Origin: Prostheceraeus crozeri
Taxonomy: Eukaryota > Platyhelminthes > Polycladida > Euryleptidae
Direction: 5' to 3'
NCBI GenBank assembly: GCA_907163375.1
Contig: CAJQUW010014305.1
Span: 1-64,000, forward strand
DNA length: 64,000 nt
Positions 9,198 through 22,200 of this stretch are shown here, piece after piece. The notes under the pieces were generated by a model that had not been told where the DNA came from, did not search any database, and was given only the letters and a program-made list of their open reading frames with translations. Each line of letters starts with the position of its first letter. Position 1 is the stretch's first letter. A program made the position numbers and the translations under genes.

Positions 9198-10479
9198 TAG
9201 TTGGGGTGCTAAGTCGACAATAAGGGCTGAACCGTGCAAATAGAGGGTAGAGGTCCAGATTTTTGCTCAAATACAGATTAAGGTATGAGTATTTTATCTT
9301 GATATGTATCTCTTTGGACACTATTATATTTGACGCATAGTCATCGTAGTTCATAGTTTTACATCGTTAATCATAGTTTTACATGGAGAATCCCTATCTA
9401 AGATATTAATTGTTTTAGTCCACCGCAATTCACTGCTGCTACATTTGCAAGCGTCACTATGGTAACAATAATCAGCGAAGTTTAATTCTAGTCAGCTGCA
9501 AAATATGTATCTCAAATGACACGCGCTCCAATATAATAAACAAGTTGAATGGTGAAATTGTACTTCAGACTTAACGAAATTGATGATATAAATATAGTTT
9601 GGTGAACTTAATGTGTTTTAAGAATGACATCAGCTGGTGTAATGCAAGCATACACCCACAGTATCGTTATAATCGATTTTGAACAATTTGCGGTTATTTA
9701 TGACATGGTGGAGATCGTCTCACATTTTTTAGTAAATATAGCATTTCGTTAAATAATGTATCGACAACAATTGAAAGTAGGTCGCTCATTCAACTATTTC
9801 AACAAAGACAAATGCATATAGTGGCGGCTAAAATACATCGAAGGTCAAAATGAAAACTAATAAAGTACACGAAATCCAAAAAACTCATAAAAGAGGGTAT
9901 TTTTGCGTTAAATAATTAATGTACGACTCGCAAGTGGAGCGAGCGTACAAAATATGTCACATTTGGAGAGATGTCGATTTTTCCAGCTGACGTTTAGGAC
10001 AAAATTAATAGGTAATGGCTATTACACTGGCTGAGCTGGAACAATTTTAATCTGGCGACTGTTACACCGAATTAGCCAGCAAGACTGATTACCTAATAGA
10101 TAAGTGGGATATGGAAAGTATCTACATTAAATAAAGCACTAAATTAAACTTTGTTACATTAAGAGTTTCCGAATCACCGTGGGGAATTAAGTTTGCTTCG
10201 CTTAAGAAATCACTAAGTATCTCAGAAAACATCGAAGACGAAGATAAACCAAGCAGGGCTAAGCAAGACAAGCAACAAGTCAAGACACATTCTAATGCAA
10301 TTTTTTGTCTTATTGAATGATTTGCAGCCATGCTTGTAGCTAATAAACATGAGGCGTGTTGATAGATATGGAAGACTTTTGTACAGGCTTTAATACCGGG
10401 TGTAATAGCCACTGCATAATAAAAAAGTTCACTGAATAAATCAGTCAATACCCAAAGCATTCAAATTATAGATCATTTC

Positions 10480-12260
10480 GTTTAAAATGTTGGTGCATCC
10501 CTTCTTAGTGTCATTCTCTAGATCACATCAAACAGGAACACCCAACGGACAAATCTGTCCTGAGAAACATTTTACGCAATAAATACATGTTTTCACCAAT
10601 TTTACAAAAAAGATTATCACCATCATTACTTTACAGCACACCGACAGTCAAATTTGCCAATACTCATTAGTGTGGAAAAATATAAAACGTCAACTTCCCT
10701 TAGTAGATTGAATGTTTCAATAAAGTAAGGTAAGTCAAACATAAGGTCTAAGTTTCGACAGTCTCTGTCAGCTTCAGGGTGCAGTAGTTTTTTTACTGCG
10801 ACTTGAAGTTGACAGAGACTGCGAGAAACGTTGCCTTTGGATATGCATGCATATTTTGCCTACCGTACTTTATGAAAACGTTCGTCCTACTAAAAGGAGT
10901 TCATTTTAATAATTTTTCCCCACAGATGACCATGAACCTCCTGTGTCAAGCAAAACGTTGTCAATACTGCTTCAATCACCACCAACCTAGCTCACTTCAC
11001 GCATTCTAAGCAAGCCTTCACCAATATGACAAGAATATCTTTAACAACATAACTGGTCTGTGTACACTGAAAGACAGAAATACCTCAATCACAATCAAAC
11101 TTGTCGCACATCTTCTCAGTGTCATTCAGTAGAGCGTTTCACAATGCAGCGGAAAACGGGACCTGTGGGCGGAAAAGCGGTTCTACGAGTAAAAGTACTT
11201 GGTCGGATGGATGCATTTCCGGCTACAGTTTCAGTTGTGGATCTGTATCTGAAAAGGCAGCGCATCGACACCAAAGGCCTTGTCAATGCTGCCTCAATTC
11301 AAACCAAACGTTCCCCGCATCTTCTCAGTGTCATTCACTAGATCACTTTAAAAAACAGTAGTCAACGGGCGACTCTGGACCAAGAAATAATTCTCAAAGT
11401 ATAAGTACTCCTCGGATAGATGCACCTCCGGGTGCAGTTTCAGTTGTGGATCTGCATCTGAAAATGGCAGTGCAACGACACCGAAAACATTGTCAATGCT
11501 GCCTCAATTCGAACCAAACTGGCATCAGCCAGGCATGGGAAGCACCTCGCGCAATCAACGCACGCCTTCACCAATTCTGCAAAAATTGTATTTTTCCCAC
11601 AATTCTTTACACTGTCAGTCAAAACGTTGATAGTATTGTCTCAACCACAACCAACTCATTATAATTCTGCAGAGCACATCAGAAGGCAACAGCGCAACCC
11701 AGGCCTGACATGCACTGCATCACACGTTTTCACCAATTTTACAAAACTATAATTTTCAAGAACAACTTTACATCTACAGCGAATACTTTGCGAATTTGCC
11801 TCAATTGAAACAAAACTTACCCCATACATTCACAATTTTATCTCCAGAGTATCAAAACACAAGCGTTAACCGGCAAATCTGGCTGGAGAAAATTTCACGC
11901 AATCATCACACATTTTCACCATTTTTACAAAAATAGTTTTCGATCATATCTTCAAGCTGTTAGCCAAAAACTTTGTTAGCAGGCCTACTGCCTCAATCAA
12001 TACCGGAGTTGCCCAAAACCTCAGTATCATTCTCCGTAGCGTTTCAAAACACAAGAGCAAAGGATATCTCTAGCTTGAGAACCACTTCTCCGAGATAAAG
12101 TACTTCGTCAAGTACATTGTAGATCTATGCTCACAGCATCATTTCAATTGTGGATCTGCATCTGAAAATGGCAGTCACAGCGCTGGCCAAAACTTTGACG
12201 ATCCTGCCTCAATCACAGCTAAGCTTATCCACACAACTCCCTGACTAATAGGCGACATGT
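10480..12260. repeat. Degenerate tandem array, roughly 200-400-bp units
   Basis: Words recur in the same order: TTTCACCAATTTTACAAAA, then a CAGTCAAAACGTTG-like word, then TGCCTCAATCACAACCAAAC, then CATCTTCTCAGTGTCATTC, and in some units TCAGTTGTGGATCTGCATCTG. At least five decayed copies are visible (for example near 10590, 11010, 11300, 11560, 11725 and 11905). Short open frames here are by-products of the repeat. Confidence 0.75.
10757..10823. repeat. Imperfect hairpin
   Basis: Arms of about 29 nt (10757-10785 and 10795-10823) sharing CAGTCTCTGTCA pair with roughly five mismatches around a T-rich loop. It lies at the start of the tandem array. Confidence 0.75.
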
Positions 12261-12559
12261 AGCACTTGAATTCTGAGATTTCGAATTGAAATGAGCAATG
12301 AAAAAGATGATCAAGCGGTTTGGATCAGGTGAGTATCCACAGATTCGTGTGAATATACATGTGCATTGATATGTAGTGACAGCTCTCAGAGAAGTCTTCC
12401 TTTGTAGAGATATCCGCAGTTTAAATATTTGAGTGAATACAGATGAAATTGTGTGGGATGACCGTCATGAGCAGAGCTATCGATTCGGATTTTCTAGATA
12501 TGATGGATTGATGTATGTTTCTTGCATTTCCCATAACTTTTTCTATGTTTGATCACACT

Positions 12560-12885
12560 AATCAATGCCCGAAGCCTAGATTCACAAGCACGAGTAAGCC
12601 CGCCGCGGTCTAGATTCATGCGACCGAGCACGCACAAGTACACCCGTTCGAGGTCAGAATTCACACGACTGAGCGCACCCGATGTCTATATTCATACGCC
12701 GGAGCACACGGAAGGTATACATTTGTGCGCCTGAACACGCCCGATGTCTGAAATCAGGTGTCCAAGGCAAGAATATAGACAACCGGAGTAGAGTGCGTGA
12801 GTTCATGAATTCAGACTACGGGTGTTTTCGAGCGTCCAATTTTCGTCATCGGTCGCGCTCCGGTATATGAATGTAGACAACGGGC
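12560..12885. repeat. Degenerate short-unit minisatellite (about 50 bp)
   Basis: Variants of GATGTCTATATTCATACGCC followed by GAGCACGC-like words recur at roughly 50-bp steps. It is markedly richer in GC and CpG than its surroundings. Its words resemble neither neighbouring array. Confidence 0.65.
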
Positions 12886-13600
12886 GTGCTCCTAAGAATG
12901 ATCATGAGAAGGTGTGGACCTACTTTGGTTGCAAGTGAAGCAGGATCATTTATGTTTTGCCGACGTTGTGAAGTTGTGTTGCGAAGAAAATGTCGTACAA
13001 TTCGCATATTGCTGGAAACATTCAAGGATTTCATGAGTTGTTTCACAGGTCATTGCTGTCTGTTGCGTGTTACGTTGTTGCACCCCATGGAGTATTATCA
13101 TGAGAAGGTGTGGACAGACTTTGGTTGCAATTAAGCCAGAATCATCAAGGTTTTTCTTGCCGATGTGAAGTCATGTTGCAAAGAAAATGACGTGAAAAAA
13201 ATTCGAAAGATGACGGAAAATTCAAATGATTGCATGAGTTGCTTCTCAGGTCAGAGTCGCCGGTTGGATGTTGTTTTACAAAGTCGCATAGAGAAAATGA
13301 TGATAAGAAAGCATGAACAGACTTTGGTTGCAATTAAGCCAGAATCATCAAGGTTTTTCTTGACGATGTGAAGTCATGTTGCGAAGAAACTGACGTGAAA
13401 TTCGAGAGGTGATGGAAAATTCCGATGATTGCATGAGTTGTTTCTCAGGTCAATGCTTTCCGTTGCTTGTTGCGTTGTAGCACCCTATGGAGTATTATCA
13501 TGAGAAGGTGTGGACAGATTTTGGTTGCAATTGAAGCGGAGTCACTAATGTTTTTCTTGACGTTTTAAAGGTGTTGTGTATATTTTTTGTCAACGATGAG
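12886..13600. repeat. About 200-bp minisatellite, 3.5 copies
   Basis: The block ATCATGAGAAGGTGTGGAC, followed by TTTGGTTGCAA, a GTTTTTCTTG-like word and GCATGAGTTG, recurs near 12900, 13097, 13295 and 13498. Periods are about 197-203 bp. Divergence between copies is moderate. Confidence 0.85.
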
Positions 13601-13992
13601 GCATGCTGAAAATTCAATTGATAGTATATTATTTGAAGAAACGGATTGAAATACTTTTTTGCTAACTCTACTATGCAATCTCGTGTATAACACGGTATGA
13701 AACTCATTTTTGGAGAGCATGGTTTTAAAAGGTGGCTTTAAAACATGGCTGTGGGAAAATGTACTATGAAAGATTGCACAACTACGAGACTATGTAGAAA
13801 ACCTAGTTTTCAGGGAGCACTATTCTGAAAGAAGTTCTCCTGGTATCTTCCAAAAATTTTTGCTCTTTTCCTGATGTCATTTTTTATAGATTCCGGTGCC
13901 ATGTTGGTGCTCCTTTTTGGTAGAATTACATCAAAAGACCAAAACATATTTTGAATATTTTCAACAATTTGAATTTTCGGAAATTCAATGGG

Positions 13993-14052
13993 ACCCACTA
14001 CGTAGACGAGGAAGTATAAAAAAACTTATACTTCCTCCTCTACGTAGTGGGT
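13993..14052. repeat. 27-bp near-perfect inverted repeat
   Basis: Arms 13993-14019 and 14026-14052 (ACCCACTACGTAGACGAGG and its partner) differ at one position and enclose a 6-nt A-rich loop. It sits between two minisatellite arrays and may mark the end of a smaller element. Confidence 0.9.
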
Positions 14053-14213
14053 AACATTTAACAAAAACGGGTGGTCGTATCTGACCTCACTACAGAATGC
14101 ACATCATGCAGCAGAAAAAGTCCGCAAAGATGCGAAGGAGTTGTGTCCGGCAGTGTGTCTGAAAACGGCAGATTTTCAATCAGTAGGCCATGTTTTCAAA
14201 CTTGCGAAGGATC

Positions 14214-14920
14214 TGTAGGACAGAATACTACATGGAATTTAAAGAAACGTGATGTAACTCTGAGTGAGATGCCATGGAACGTTTCTGTAGCTCTACAGAA
14301 TTTTCGGCAATCAAGAATGGGAGTTGAGACTACCTTTGTTTTTAATAATTTGAACTTCGATTAAAGCGGTCATCTTGTGTAGGCCCTATAGGACAAAGCA
14401 CTGCATGGATTTTGATGAAAATTCACGCAAATGTGAGTGAGATGCCATAGAACGTTGGTGTAGGTCTGCGGAATTGTCTGCAACGAGGAACAGTAGTTGT
14501 GACTAGCTGTGTTTTTGAAAATTTGAAAATCAGCTGCGTTTAAAAGCTGTTGTTTTTAGCTTATAAATTCTCTGTAGGACAGGGCACTGTTTGGATTTTG
14601 ATGAAACTTAATGTGAAGGTGGTAGAGGTACCGTGGAGCATTGCTGTAGCTCTACAGAATTTTCGGCAATGAAGAATGGGAGTTGTGACTACCTTTGTTT
14701 TTAATAATTTGAACTTCGATTAAAGCGGTCATCTTGTGTAGGCCCTAAAGGACAGTTCGGAGCATAGAATTTGCTAAAATTTGGATTGATGCTGAGTGCG
14801 GTGCTGTCGAGCATCTTTGTAATTATACTTAATTGTCTGCAGTGAGGAAAGGATGTTGTGGGTAGCTGTGTTTTTAAAAATTGGAGATTCAATACCCTGT
14901 TGGACAGGGTTTTCTATGAC
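14214..14920. repeat. About 175-bp minisatellite, roughly 4 copies
   Basis: The block TGTAGGACAGGGCACTG, then ATTTTGATGAAA, then GAGATGCCATGGAACGTT-like and TCTACAGAATTTTCGGCAAT-like words recurs near 14214, 14386, 14573, 14748 and 14896. Alternate units are more alike (first and third), suggesting a higher-order pair. Confidence 0.82.
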
Positions 14921-15572
14921 TTTCTATTAAACTTGATGGGATGATCGGGGCTTCTAATTGTAGCTTTGGTTAGGCTGTATTTCATTTTCTGAAAGAATGT
15001 GCATGAGATTCGTTTTGCTTTTGTCTCTCGGATGGCTGCATTTGCTTAGGTGGTAAAAAAATTATGAGTCGAAAATGTTTCCGGCTGTAAATTGCGCGAC
15101 TACAAATTTAGAGAGTATTTGAGAATCCATTTTGCTTGCTGTTGTCGATGTATGTAAAAATCAATATCTCAAGGTCTTCTAATATTGAAATGATTTTATG
15201 ACATGACTTTGAATGACGAAATTCTTCCATACCTCATTACACGAAAGAAATTGAAACCCTCAAATCAACCCACTATAATTTTGTTGTTATCGGACGTTTC
15301 TTCGTCACAGCATTGCCACTTTTCAAAGGAAAAAAATTTCAAAAAAAACAGCTTGCAAATGTGCCCTTCTCACAAATAGTTTACTACTGACAATAGAATT
15401 GAGAATCAAAAGCCATTTTTCTATTTTCAAGTTATATTTTCAGTAATTTCTCCGATATTTTAAGTTTCCATAACTTTCTCGACGATCATTCACATATTTA
15501 TCAAACTCTTTTGAGGTTGATAAAAATTTTCACATTTCTGTCAGTGAATTTCCATATCTTCAAATTTCGAGC

Positions 15573-15832
15573 ACTGCTGATACTTCTTTGTGAAACGCAA
15601 TTCCTCTGCAGACTGCTTAATAATACTGATTAGGCAGTCGAAATTAACAGCATTTCACAAAACCAAATATTAAGCAGTGTGGGACTAATATAAATCACTG
15701 CTTAATATGTGGTTTTGTGAAGCGCTGCTAATTTCGACTGTTTAAATCACTGCTTTAAATTTATTTTATGAAACGCATAACATTTTCCACACTGATATAG
15801 AGCACTAATTTATTTAATGAAACGGGCCCCAG
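15573..15832. mobile_element. Small foldback (MITE-like) element
   Basis: Arms of about 50 bp (15630-15678 and 15700-15749; left arm starts GGCAGTCGAAATTA and ends TATTAAGCAGTG) are inverted copies with about five differences around a 21-bp spacer. A looser outer repetition of GTTTCATTAAATAAATT-type words reaches the right edge at GAAACGGGCCCC. No coding capacity is seen. Confidence 0.65.
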
Positions 15833-16485
15833 ATAATGCTGATTGCCTCAAATAAGAAATAGATATAATTATCAACAGCACTTGAAAATTGAGATTTTGT
15901 TATATTATTCGTTTGTCGCCTAGAAATCTGTTTAGTTCTTTTCAGAAACCACTAAATTTCTCAAAAAATTAGAGTGAGGCAAGACTATGTAAGGCGATGA
16001 AAGACAAAGAGGCGAGCCTTGTCACTTTCTGATACAAAGACCTCTTCTTGTTACATTGAGTGATTCTGTTATCTGATATAGCTGAGAAATACGATGCGTG
16101 ATAATATAGATAGAAGAATATTGCAACGGATCAGCCGGTGTAATAGCCAGGAGACCAAACTTGTGCCGGTTCAGCCGATGTCATAGCCATTGCCATAGAT
16201 TTTTGCCATTACTATTTTCAGCTGGTAAATTTTGAAATATTTGTGTACTGCGTCATTATGACGAAACATCCACTCTTGCTTCCGCATTTAAACACTAGAA
16301 TTATTTTTAGTCATTAAAGTCTGTGCGAAATCGCATTGGTGTAATGTATTTCAGGGAGACGTAAATGCAGAAATTCAGAAAGAGATACATATCAGGAATT
16401 GTTCATAGGATGAAAATTAAGATATAGGCAAAAATCTGGCCCTCTACCCTCAATTTGCACGGTTTTAGAGTTATCACCCCCACTA

Positions 16486-17191
16486 TATGTGATTCACTGT
16501 GAAAGACATTTCTCAGTCTCATTATGTACAATACGTATACAATGCTCAGCTTCACGGCGTTTTATCATTTCAAAATGACGCATCCTGTTCACACGTTGTT
16601 CATTTTTATAGTTTTCAACATGCTTATATCTGTTATCACAATGATAAAGATGAGCATCGTAGATAAATGAGGGTCCGTGGCTGCGAGACATTTATAGGCA
16701 AGATGAGGGTTAACTTATCCTTACACCTTTTCCTGCGGTAGGCCACTTTCTCGAAATCTCATTATTTGATAGATGTCTATTATTGTTGGAGAAAACGGTA
16801 AGTAAAAGTAAAATTAGGAAGTTGGTAGGATTTTAGGCGCAGCAGAAAGTGTGGCAGCATAACTGACAAGCCTAGATAGCTATGTATTAGAATTGCATCT
16901 ATACAACTTGGACTATTCAGAAGATTGTAATGCTACCGTCATTAACTTTAATCACGACTGCAATGGCAATTATGAGCGAATGCTTCCTGAAAAAAATTTT
17001 AATGATACATTTATTTCTAATATATGCAGCAAATAGTCTATCATTTGAGAACATGCTGGATGTAGGCTGGCCTACATCTATAGTAGACCTATCAGTATTG
17101 TTTTAGCCACGATTTACCCAAGATTACTACGGCTCGTCGGTTCAGCTCGGCTCGGTTACAACAGCGTGCGGCTCAGCTTGGCTCGGCTTGA
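16486..17191. other. Intron sequence, mostly unassigned
   Basis: Nothing was recognised except a short GCTCGGCT-rich patch at about 17130-17190 that resembles the ends of the GAGCCG-rich element to its right. It is probably a solo remnant of that family. Confidence 0.45.
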
Positions 17192-17486
17192 ATATTTTCA
17201 AAACAGGATAACCTGCATCCACTCACGTCTCGTCTGGACCTGAGAACTCTGACACCTGAGTCTCTCAAGAAGAGACAATTCACCAGACTAACGCTTCAAT
17301 ACATCAGATGTCGGTATGAACAATTTTCCCGTGTCCAAACAGCCACCTTACCCCAGGACAATGACGAAATTAGCAGCATGTGTGTGTCTGGTAAGTACAC
17401 GCACAACATGTATGATTCGGTGAATGGAAGGTTCACTGAAGAGAACCAAACAGCGTTTCAGAGTCCCACAGCGATCTGTCGATGAC
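17192..17486 (+). other. Unidentified open stretch, about 98 codons without ATG start
   Basis: Between two in-frame stops the + strand reads a well-composed protein including L-H-P-L-T-S-R-L-D-L-R-T-L-T-P-E-S and K-K-R-Q-F-T-R-L-T-L-Q-Y. It contains V-S-G followed by GTAAGT, a possible donor. No family is recognised. It could be part of the decayed LINE to the right, whose body resumes after the hAT-like insertion, or an unannotated exon. Confidence 0.3.
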
Positions 17487-17535
17487 AAAATTAGCTAAGT
17501 CGACAGTTGATTAAGGGAATGCATTGCCTTTGGGT

Positions 17536-18750
17536 TAGAAATGTACCTAATCCGAGCCGCAGCATAGCCGAGCCGAACCGATGGCGGCTCGGCTTGAAAT
17601 CATCTTCCCTCGGCTCGGCTCCACTTGTTCGAGCCGGTCGGAGCCGCGGCTCTTCGGTTTGGCTTAAAATTTATCGTTGTAAGGTGTAAGATAGATTTTT
17701 ATTTAATTTTTTGGGGTAGGCTAATTAAAGTTGGTAGTATTTAATAAGTAGGCCTATTTAAAGTCCTAACTATTAGGATAATGATTTATATAATTAAAGC
17801 ACCTGCTTCAGAGTTAAAGTTGAGGTATACAAAAATATTTTTCAGATTATATAGAATTCGATATATTCAGATGAACTTTTGATCATACACGATATTTATG
17901 GGTAGGCCTAATCGCAATCGCGTAGTTATAAAACGAAGTTTATAGCTTCACACCGGAATGGGTTTTTCCAAAGTCTGATTTTTCTTCATTTTAACTGATT
18001 TTGCAGCCTATCAAATGAATGAATTTGTAAGTCCAAAAAATATCTGCTTAATGAATTTAAAAAAAATACATCGAATTATTTCCCGAATTTTCGGGATTTG
18101 AATTATATTATGAAAGTATACATTTATCAAAGAATTAAAATTCATTCATTTAGGAGACTTTAGGCAAACTTTAAAACCTCTGCCTAAACTCAGTTATGGA
18201 CAGTTTTGATATTCTCCTGCTAAGATTGATGGACCTGAGGCTCTTTGTTATTCGTCAACGACCACCATCCTCAAATGGTAGCCTGCGCTGCGATAAATGT
18301 CTTTTTGAAAATTTTAGGATAAAACTGATGCGTAGTTATATTAGCCAGATGCACCAGATCGTTGAAAATGAAAAGTAGAAAACTGCATAGGAAAAATGTA
18401 ACGATAATAGACAAGGAAGACCATAGTCATGTATAAATATTGCACCAGGAATCTTCATAAAACAAGATAATCGTTGTAATGTTGCCATATTACTAACTTT
18501 TATCGTCAAGTGAAGAATTCCTTCACAATCTATAATTGATGATGCAACTGTAATTATATCCAGTAAATGCTCCACAATCAGCACTTGTTAACAAACTATG
18601 TGTATAGACACTGTACATTAGGTTGAATTTCAACTTTGTTTTACCCAAAATTAAAATGGCTCGGATCGGCTCGGCTCGGCTCAGCTCGGCTTGAATATTT
18701 CAAAATCACATCGGCTCGCGACTCGTCAGGTCGAGCCATGTGCATCTCTA
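17536..18750. mobile_element. Non-autonomous hAT-like element, GAGCCG-rich ends
   Basis: The left end reads TAGAAATGTACC and the right end, reverse-complemented, TAGAGATGCACA, the start pattern of many hAT ends. Each leads into runs of GAGCCG words (17553-17660 and 18658-18735). The candidate 8-bp flanks CTTTGGGT and CTTTAAGC match at five positions, so the duplication is decayed or absent. There is no transposase. GC-rich ends contrast with an AT-rich middle. Confidence 0.5.
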
Positions 18751-19279
18751 CTTTAAGCGTCATGACGCACAGGACGTCATGGCAAAGATGCGGAATGAAA
18801 GTATGTAATGTCAGCATGCAATATCTTCAGTTCACACATGGACAGACCTCTCATTAGGACTTGCTACAGTGTTCCATTCAATCAAAGATAGGTTGTGGAA
18901 ATCATCTTTCCAGAACCATAAGTTGATGCCTCTCGCCTGGGAAAGCCAAAAACTAATTCCAATCGACTGGTTACATAGTAAAGCTGACTTTCAAATCCCC
19001 TTCAGAGGCTAAACTTTTTAAAGCTGCCTTCTCCGTTTCATCCCTGAAGATCGATTCTAAACACGTTCTTGTTCGATATAGCCTTCCCAACAGAACAATC
19101 TCTAAGACGACGCGGTCACGATCTTAACACTTGCGCCATTAAAGACATGCATGACTTACAAACAGTAAGAGTTTCAGCTTGCGGGAGTCTGATGTCATCT
19201 GAAGTTGAAGGATGATGGTGTTGGCAAAGACGCAGATCTTGGACTGACACTGATTCATCAAAAAACTGAATACAGGCAA

Positions 19280-22200
19280 CCAAGTTTTCTAAAACTCTCA
19301 ACTGCAACGCTCGTTTTCTTTTAAATAAACTACACATTTTTCTTGTTTATATCGAGGATTTGAAGCCTGATTTCAGTTTTATTACTGAATCGTGCGGTGC
19401 TTCCCATAACAGTGATGCTCTTCTCTCCTTTCTGGGTTATAGCATGTTTCGAGGTAATAGAGACAGTTGAGTAATAGAGGTAAAACCATTCTCTATGTAT
19501 CCAATCGATTCCGTGCTTCCATTTTTGAACCTATGGTGAGGTTTTCTGATTCAGTTTGGTGTGAGATCTTCTTTTCCAATAATTCATCTGCTCACATTGT
19601 TGCTGTTTATCCTTCACCCAACTCTATGCCCGCATAGCTATTCTCTATGCCCGCATAGCCAACTCTATGCCCGCTCTTCTATAAGAATCTCTTCGCGCTT
19701 CTGCATCAATCTCTCATGATACGAGAATTAATGCAGACGATTTCAATTACCCTAGCATTGATTGATGAACTTTCAGTTGCTCTAACTCGGCAGAAAATTT
19801 TCTTACAGCTGCTTTTAAGCTGGTCTTCATCAACATGTTTATGAGCCAACTCGGCTTGATCAATACTTGATTTGATTTTCTCTTCCTCGCCAGATCTCAT
19901 CACACGTGATTGAACCTCAAGGCTCTTCCGATCAAAATATGGTGCTATCAGAAATGCCACTTAGAGAATCTTTTTAACTTTTGCAAAATTCATAATCCCC
20001 GCTTCAATGTCTGTAAATCCAATTGGGATCTCTATCGTGTTGTCATATGATCATTTTTCGTTTCAACCGTCAAGCATGCACTTATTTGTTTGGTACTTTT
20101 GAAGCGTCCTCATGCAATGGTTAGACCTCCATGGCTTTCACAAGATATTTGTAGGCAGAAGAAATTGAGGAGAGAGTCTGAAAAACCCTTTCTGACTAAC
20201 CGCACAGAGGAGCATCGCCCGTCTCCTCTTCCTACAATTTGTTGAAAAGTGCAACCTGTCGAGCCATCAAACAATGTGAATTAGTCATAGATGGCATTGA
20301 CCGATATTAGATGGCATTGAAGTATGTTGTCTCCGCATTCCAGTGATGAACCTCATTGTTGCCGGTATCTATCTCCCATGTGGAATATTGGCCCGAGAAT
20401 TTGCTGCATTCGATGAAACGTTTCGCTTTGTTATTGATGCATATCTCTTGAAATATCCTAACCACATCCTGGTCAGCGCAGGCGACTTCAACCAACACAA
20501 CACCTCATTTTTGTCAGCAGCCTTCTCCTTGTGCAACAATGTGAATCGACCTACTCGACTGAATGCTCAACTCAGGGCTGTGGAGCCGGAGCCTTAAGGA
20601 GCCGATGGTTTTGGTCGGAGCCGGAGCCGGAGCCGATTTATCACAAAGGCTCCGGCTCCGATAGTTTGAGCTTTGATATAAATCTAGAATTTTGAAAGTT
20701 ATTAATTGGCATCATAAAAAAATTAAATCATTTGAAATCTAAAGATATGTCTTTTAAGTATACCAATGATCTGTCCTCCACGATATCTTTCTTTGCAGTT
20801 GCTGCCTTCTTTTGTACTATATTTATTATAAATTTACACACATGTGTAATATTTTTTTATTGCATATGTTTCGTAAGACTAATTTCCATATTGACAACGT
20901 ATTCTCCAAAATCCATTAATTTGAAGACTTGTTATATGCATGCTAACTAGATGATTGTAGATTCCTAGAGACAAGTCGCCAGTCATTTATGTACACATTT
21001 CCAGTTCAGTCAGCAAAGATAATATAGCTACATTTCTTGCGCAATGTCTTAAATCTAATACGGTTACTATGTAGGCTATCATCTATCGGTATGGCTACTG
21101 GCAGAAGCTACTGGCATCTGTGACAATGCCAATTTCCTTAGATTGTATTGTAGGCTCTTGTGCAGTCCCCCCACCTACATTTTTCAAAACAATCGATTAT
21201 TCAATTTGATCAATTTTGATTGGAGGGATAACTCTTCACACTCACACGAATGACCTGACTACAAGTCCTCACATGGCTATAGCAATAAGCGACCCAGCCA
21301 CTTCTAGTAGCGCCCTATTATTTTAAAGGTATCTCATTCATAATGAATTTCCTTTGACTTCAAAATTCAAAGGGTATATTTCAATGCGAAAAACCCGAAA
21401 GCAAATTACAATGTTGACTTGCTGACGAAGTTTTCGACCATGACATCGCAATTACCCACGTAGATTTTTACAACAGCACGGAATGCTTCACTCAAACCGG
21501 TGATGCTGAAACGGACATCCAATGGTGCTGCATCTTTTGACCAGAGAAAAAATGGGGGGGGGAGGACTGCACAAGAGCCGTATCGTGTAATAATATTTCC
21601 CCAAATGTCATAGACCTATGGATTTCAAGAATTTTCATTATTATTTTTTCCGTCTGTCAACACTTTATGCTGATATCATGCTGACTTATATGTAAACAAT
21701 AAAAAAAGACTGAGACGCTCTCAATAAAGGCGTCTTTTGACCTCCCTTTTCTATTGTCTGTGACATTAAACCGCACGCGCATTCGAAAGCTAGGAAAGTA
21801 GATGGGATTTCTGCTCGGTGCTCGCAGTCAAATTTTTACTATGCATAGCACCCTGCAACATACTGTGTGATACTCCGAGTTCAGTTTCATCAGCCTAATC
21901 ATCATCAGAGGAATAGTGGTAATGTGTTATACATAAATTGAATATAATAATATACATGAATCATTGATGAATTATTTAGTGCAACTTTACGCCATAATGA
22001 AAAATACGAAATTAATATAATGTAAGTTAAGCCTTAACTTATTAAGTATGCTGCATAGAATTACAAAACTTGTCCTAAATTAGATATTTTTAATTTTCTT
22101 AAGTATAATTTTCAATTGTACATTTCTAGCCTACACTGCAATGAGGCTATCTAAATTACAATTTCTACAGATGATGAGTCGTGGGCTACCCACCGATCAT

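Larger units (their letters stand above)
9198..16485. mobile_element. Candidate 7.3-kb TIR element built of minisatellite arrays
   Basis: Seen: the left end reads TAGTTGGGGTGCTAA and the right end, on the other strand, TAGTGGGGGTGATAA. Both continue into shared blocks (ACCGTGCAAAT, GAGGGTAGAGG, CCAGATTTTTGC, and CTGATATGTATCTCTTT or close to it) over about 120 bp. Further in, both sides hold related inverted blocks around GGCTATTACAC and CAGCTG (about 9975-10060 and 16130-16230). The flanks give only a candidate 3-bp target duplication TAT (9195-9197, 16486-16488). No transposase is recognisable. The body holds several unrelated tandem arrays, hairpins and a small foldback element. Inference: a large non-autonomous DNA transposon. 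Alternatively, two separate related copies in opposite orientation flank unrelated DNA. Confidence 0.5.

Noticed and set aside
10122-10460. 112-codon minus-strand frame with hydrophobic segments
   Set aside because: No family, lies within the repeat-built TIR element and has no supporting context; treated as chance.
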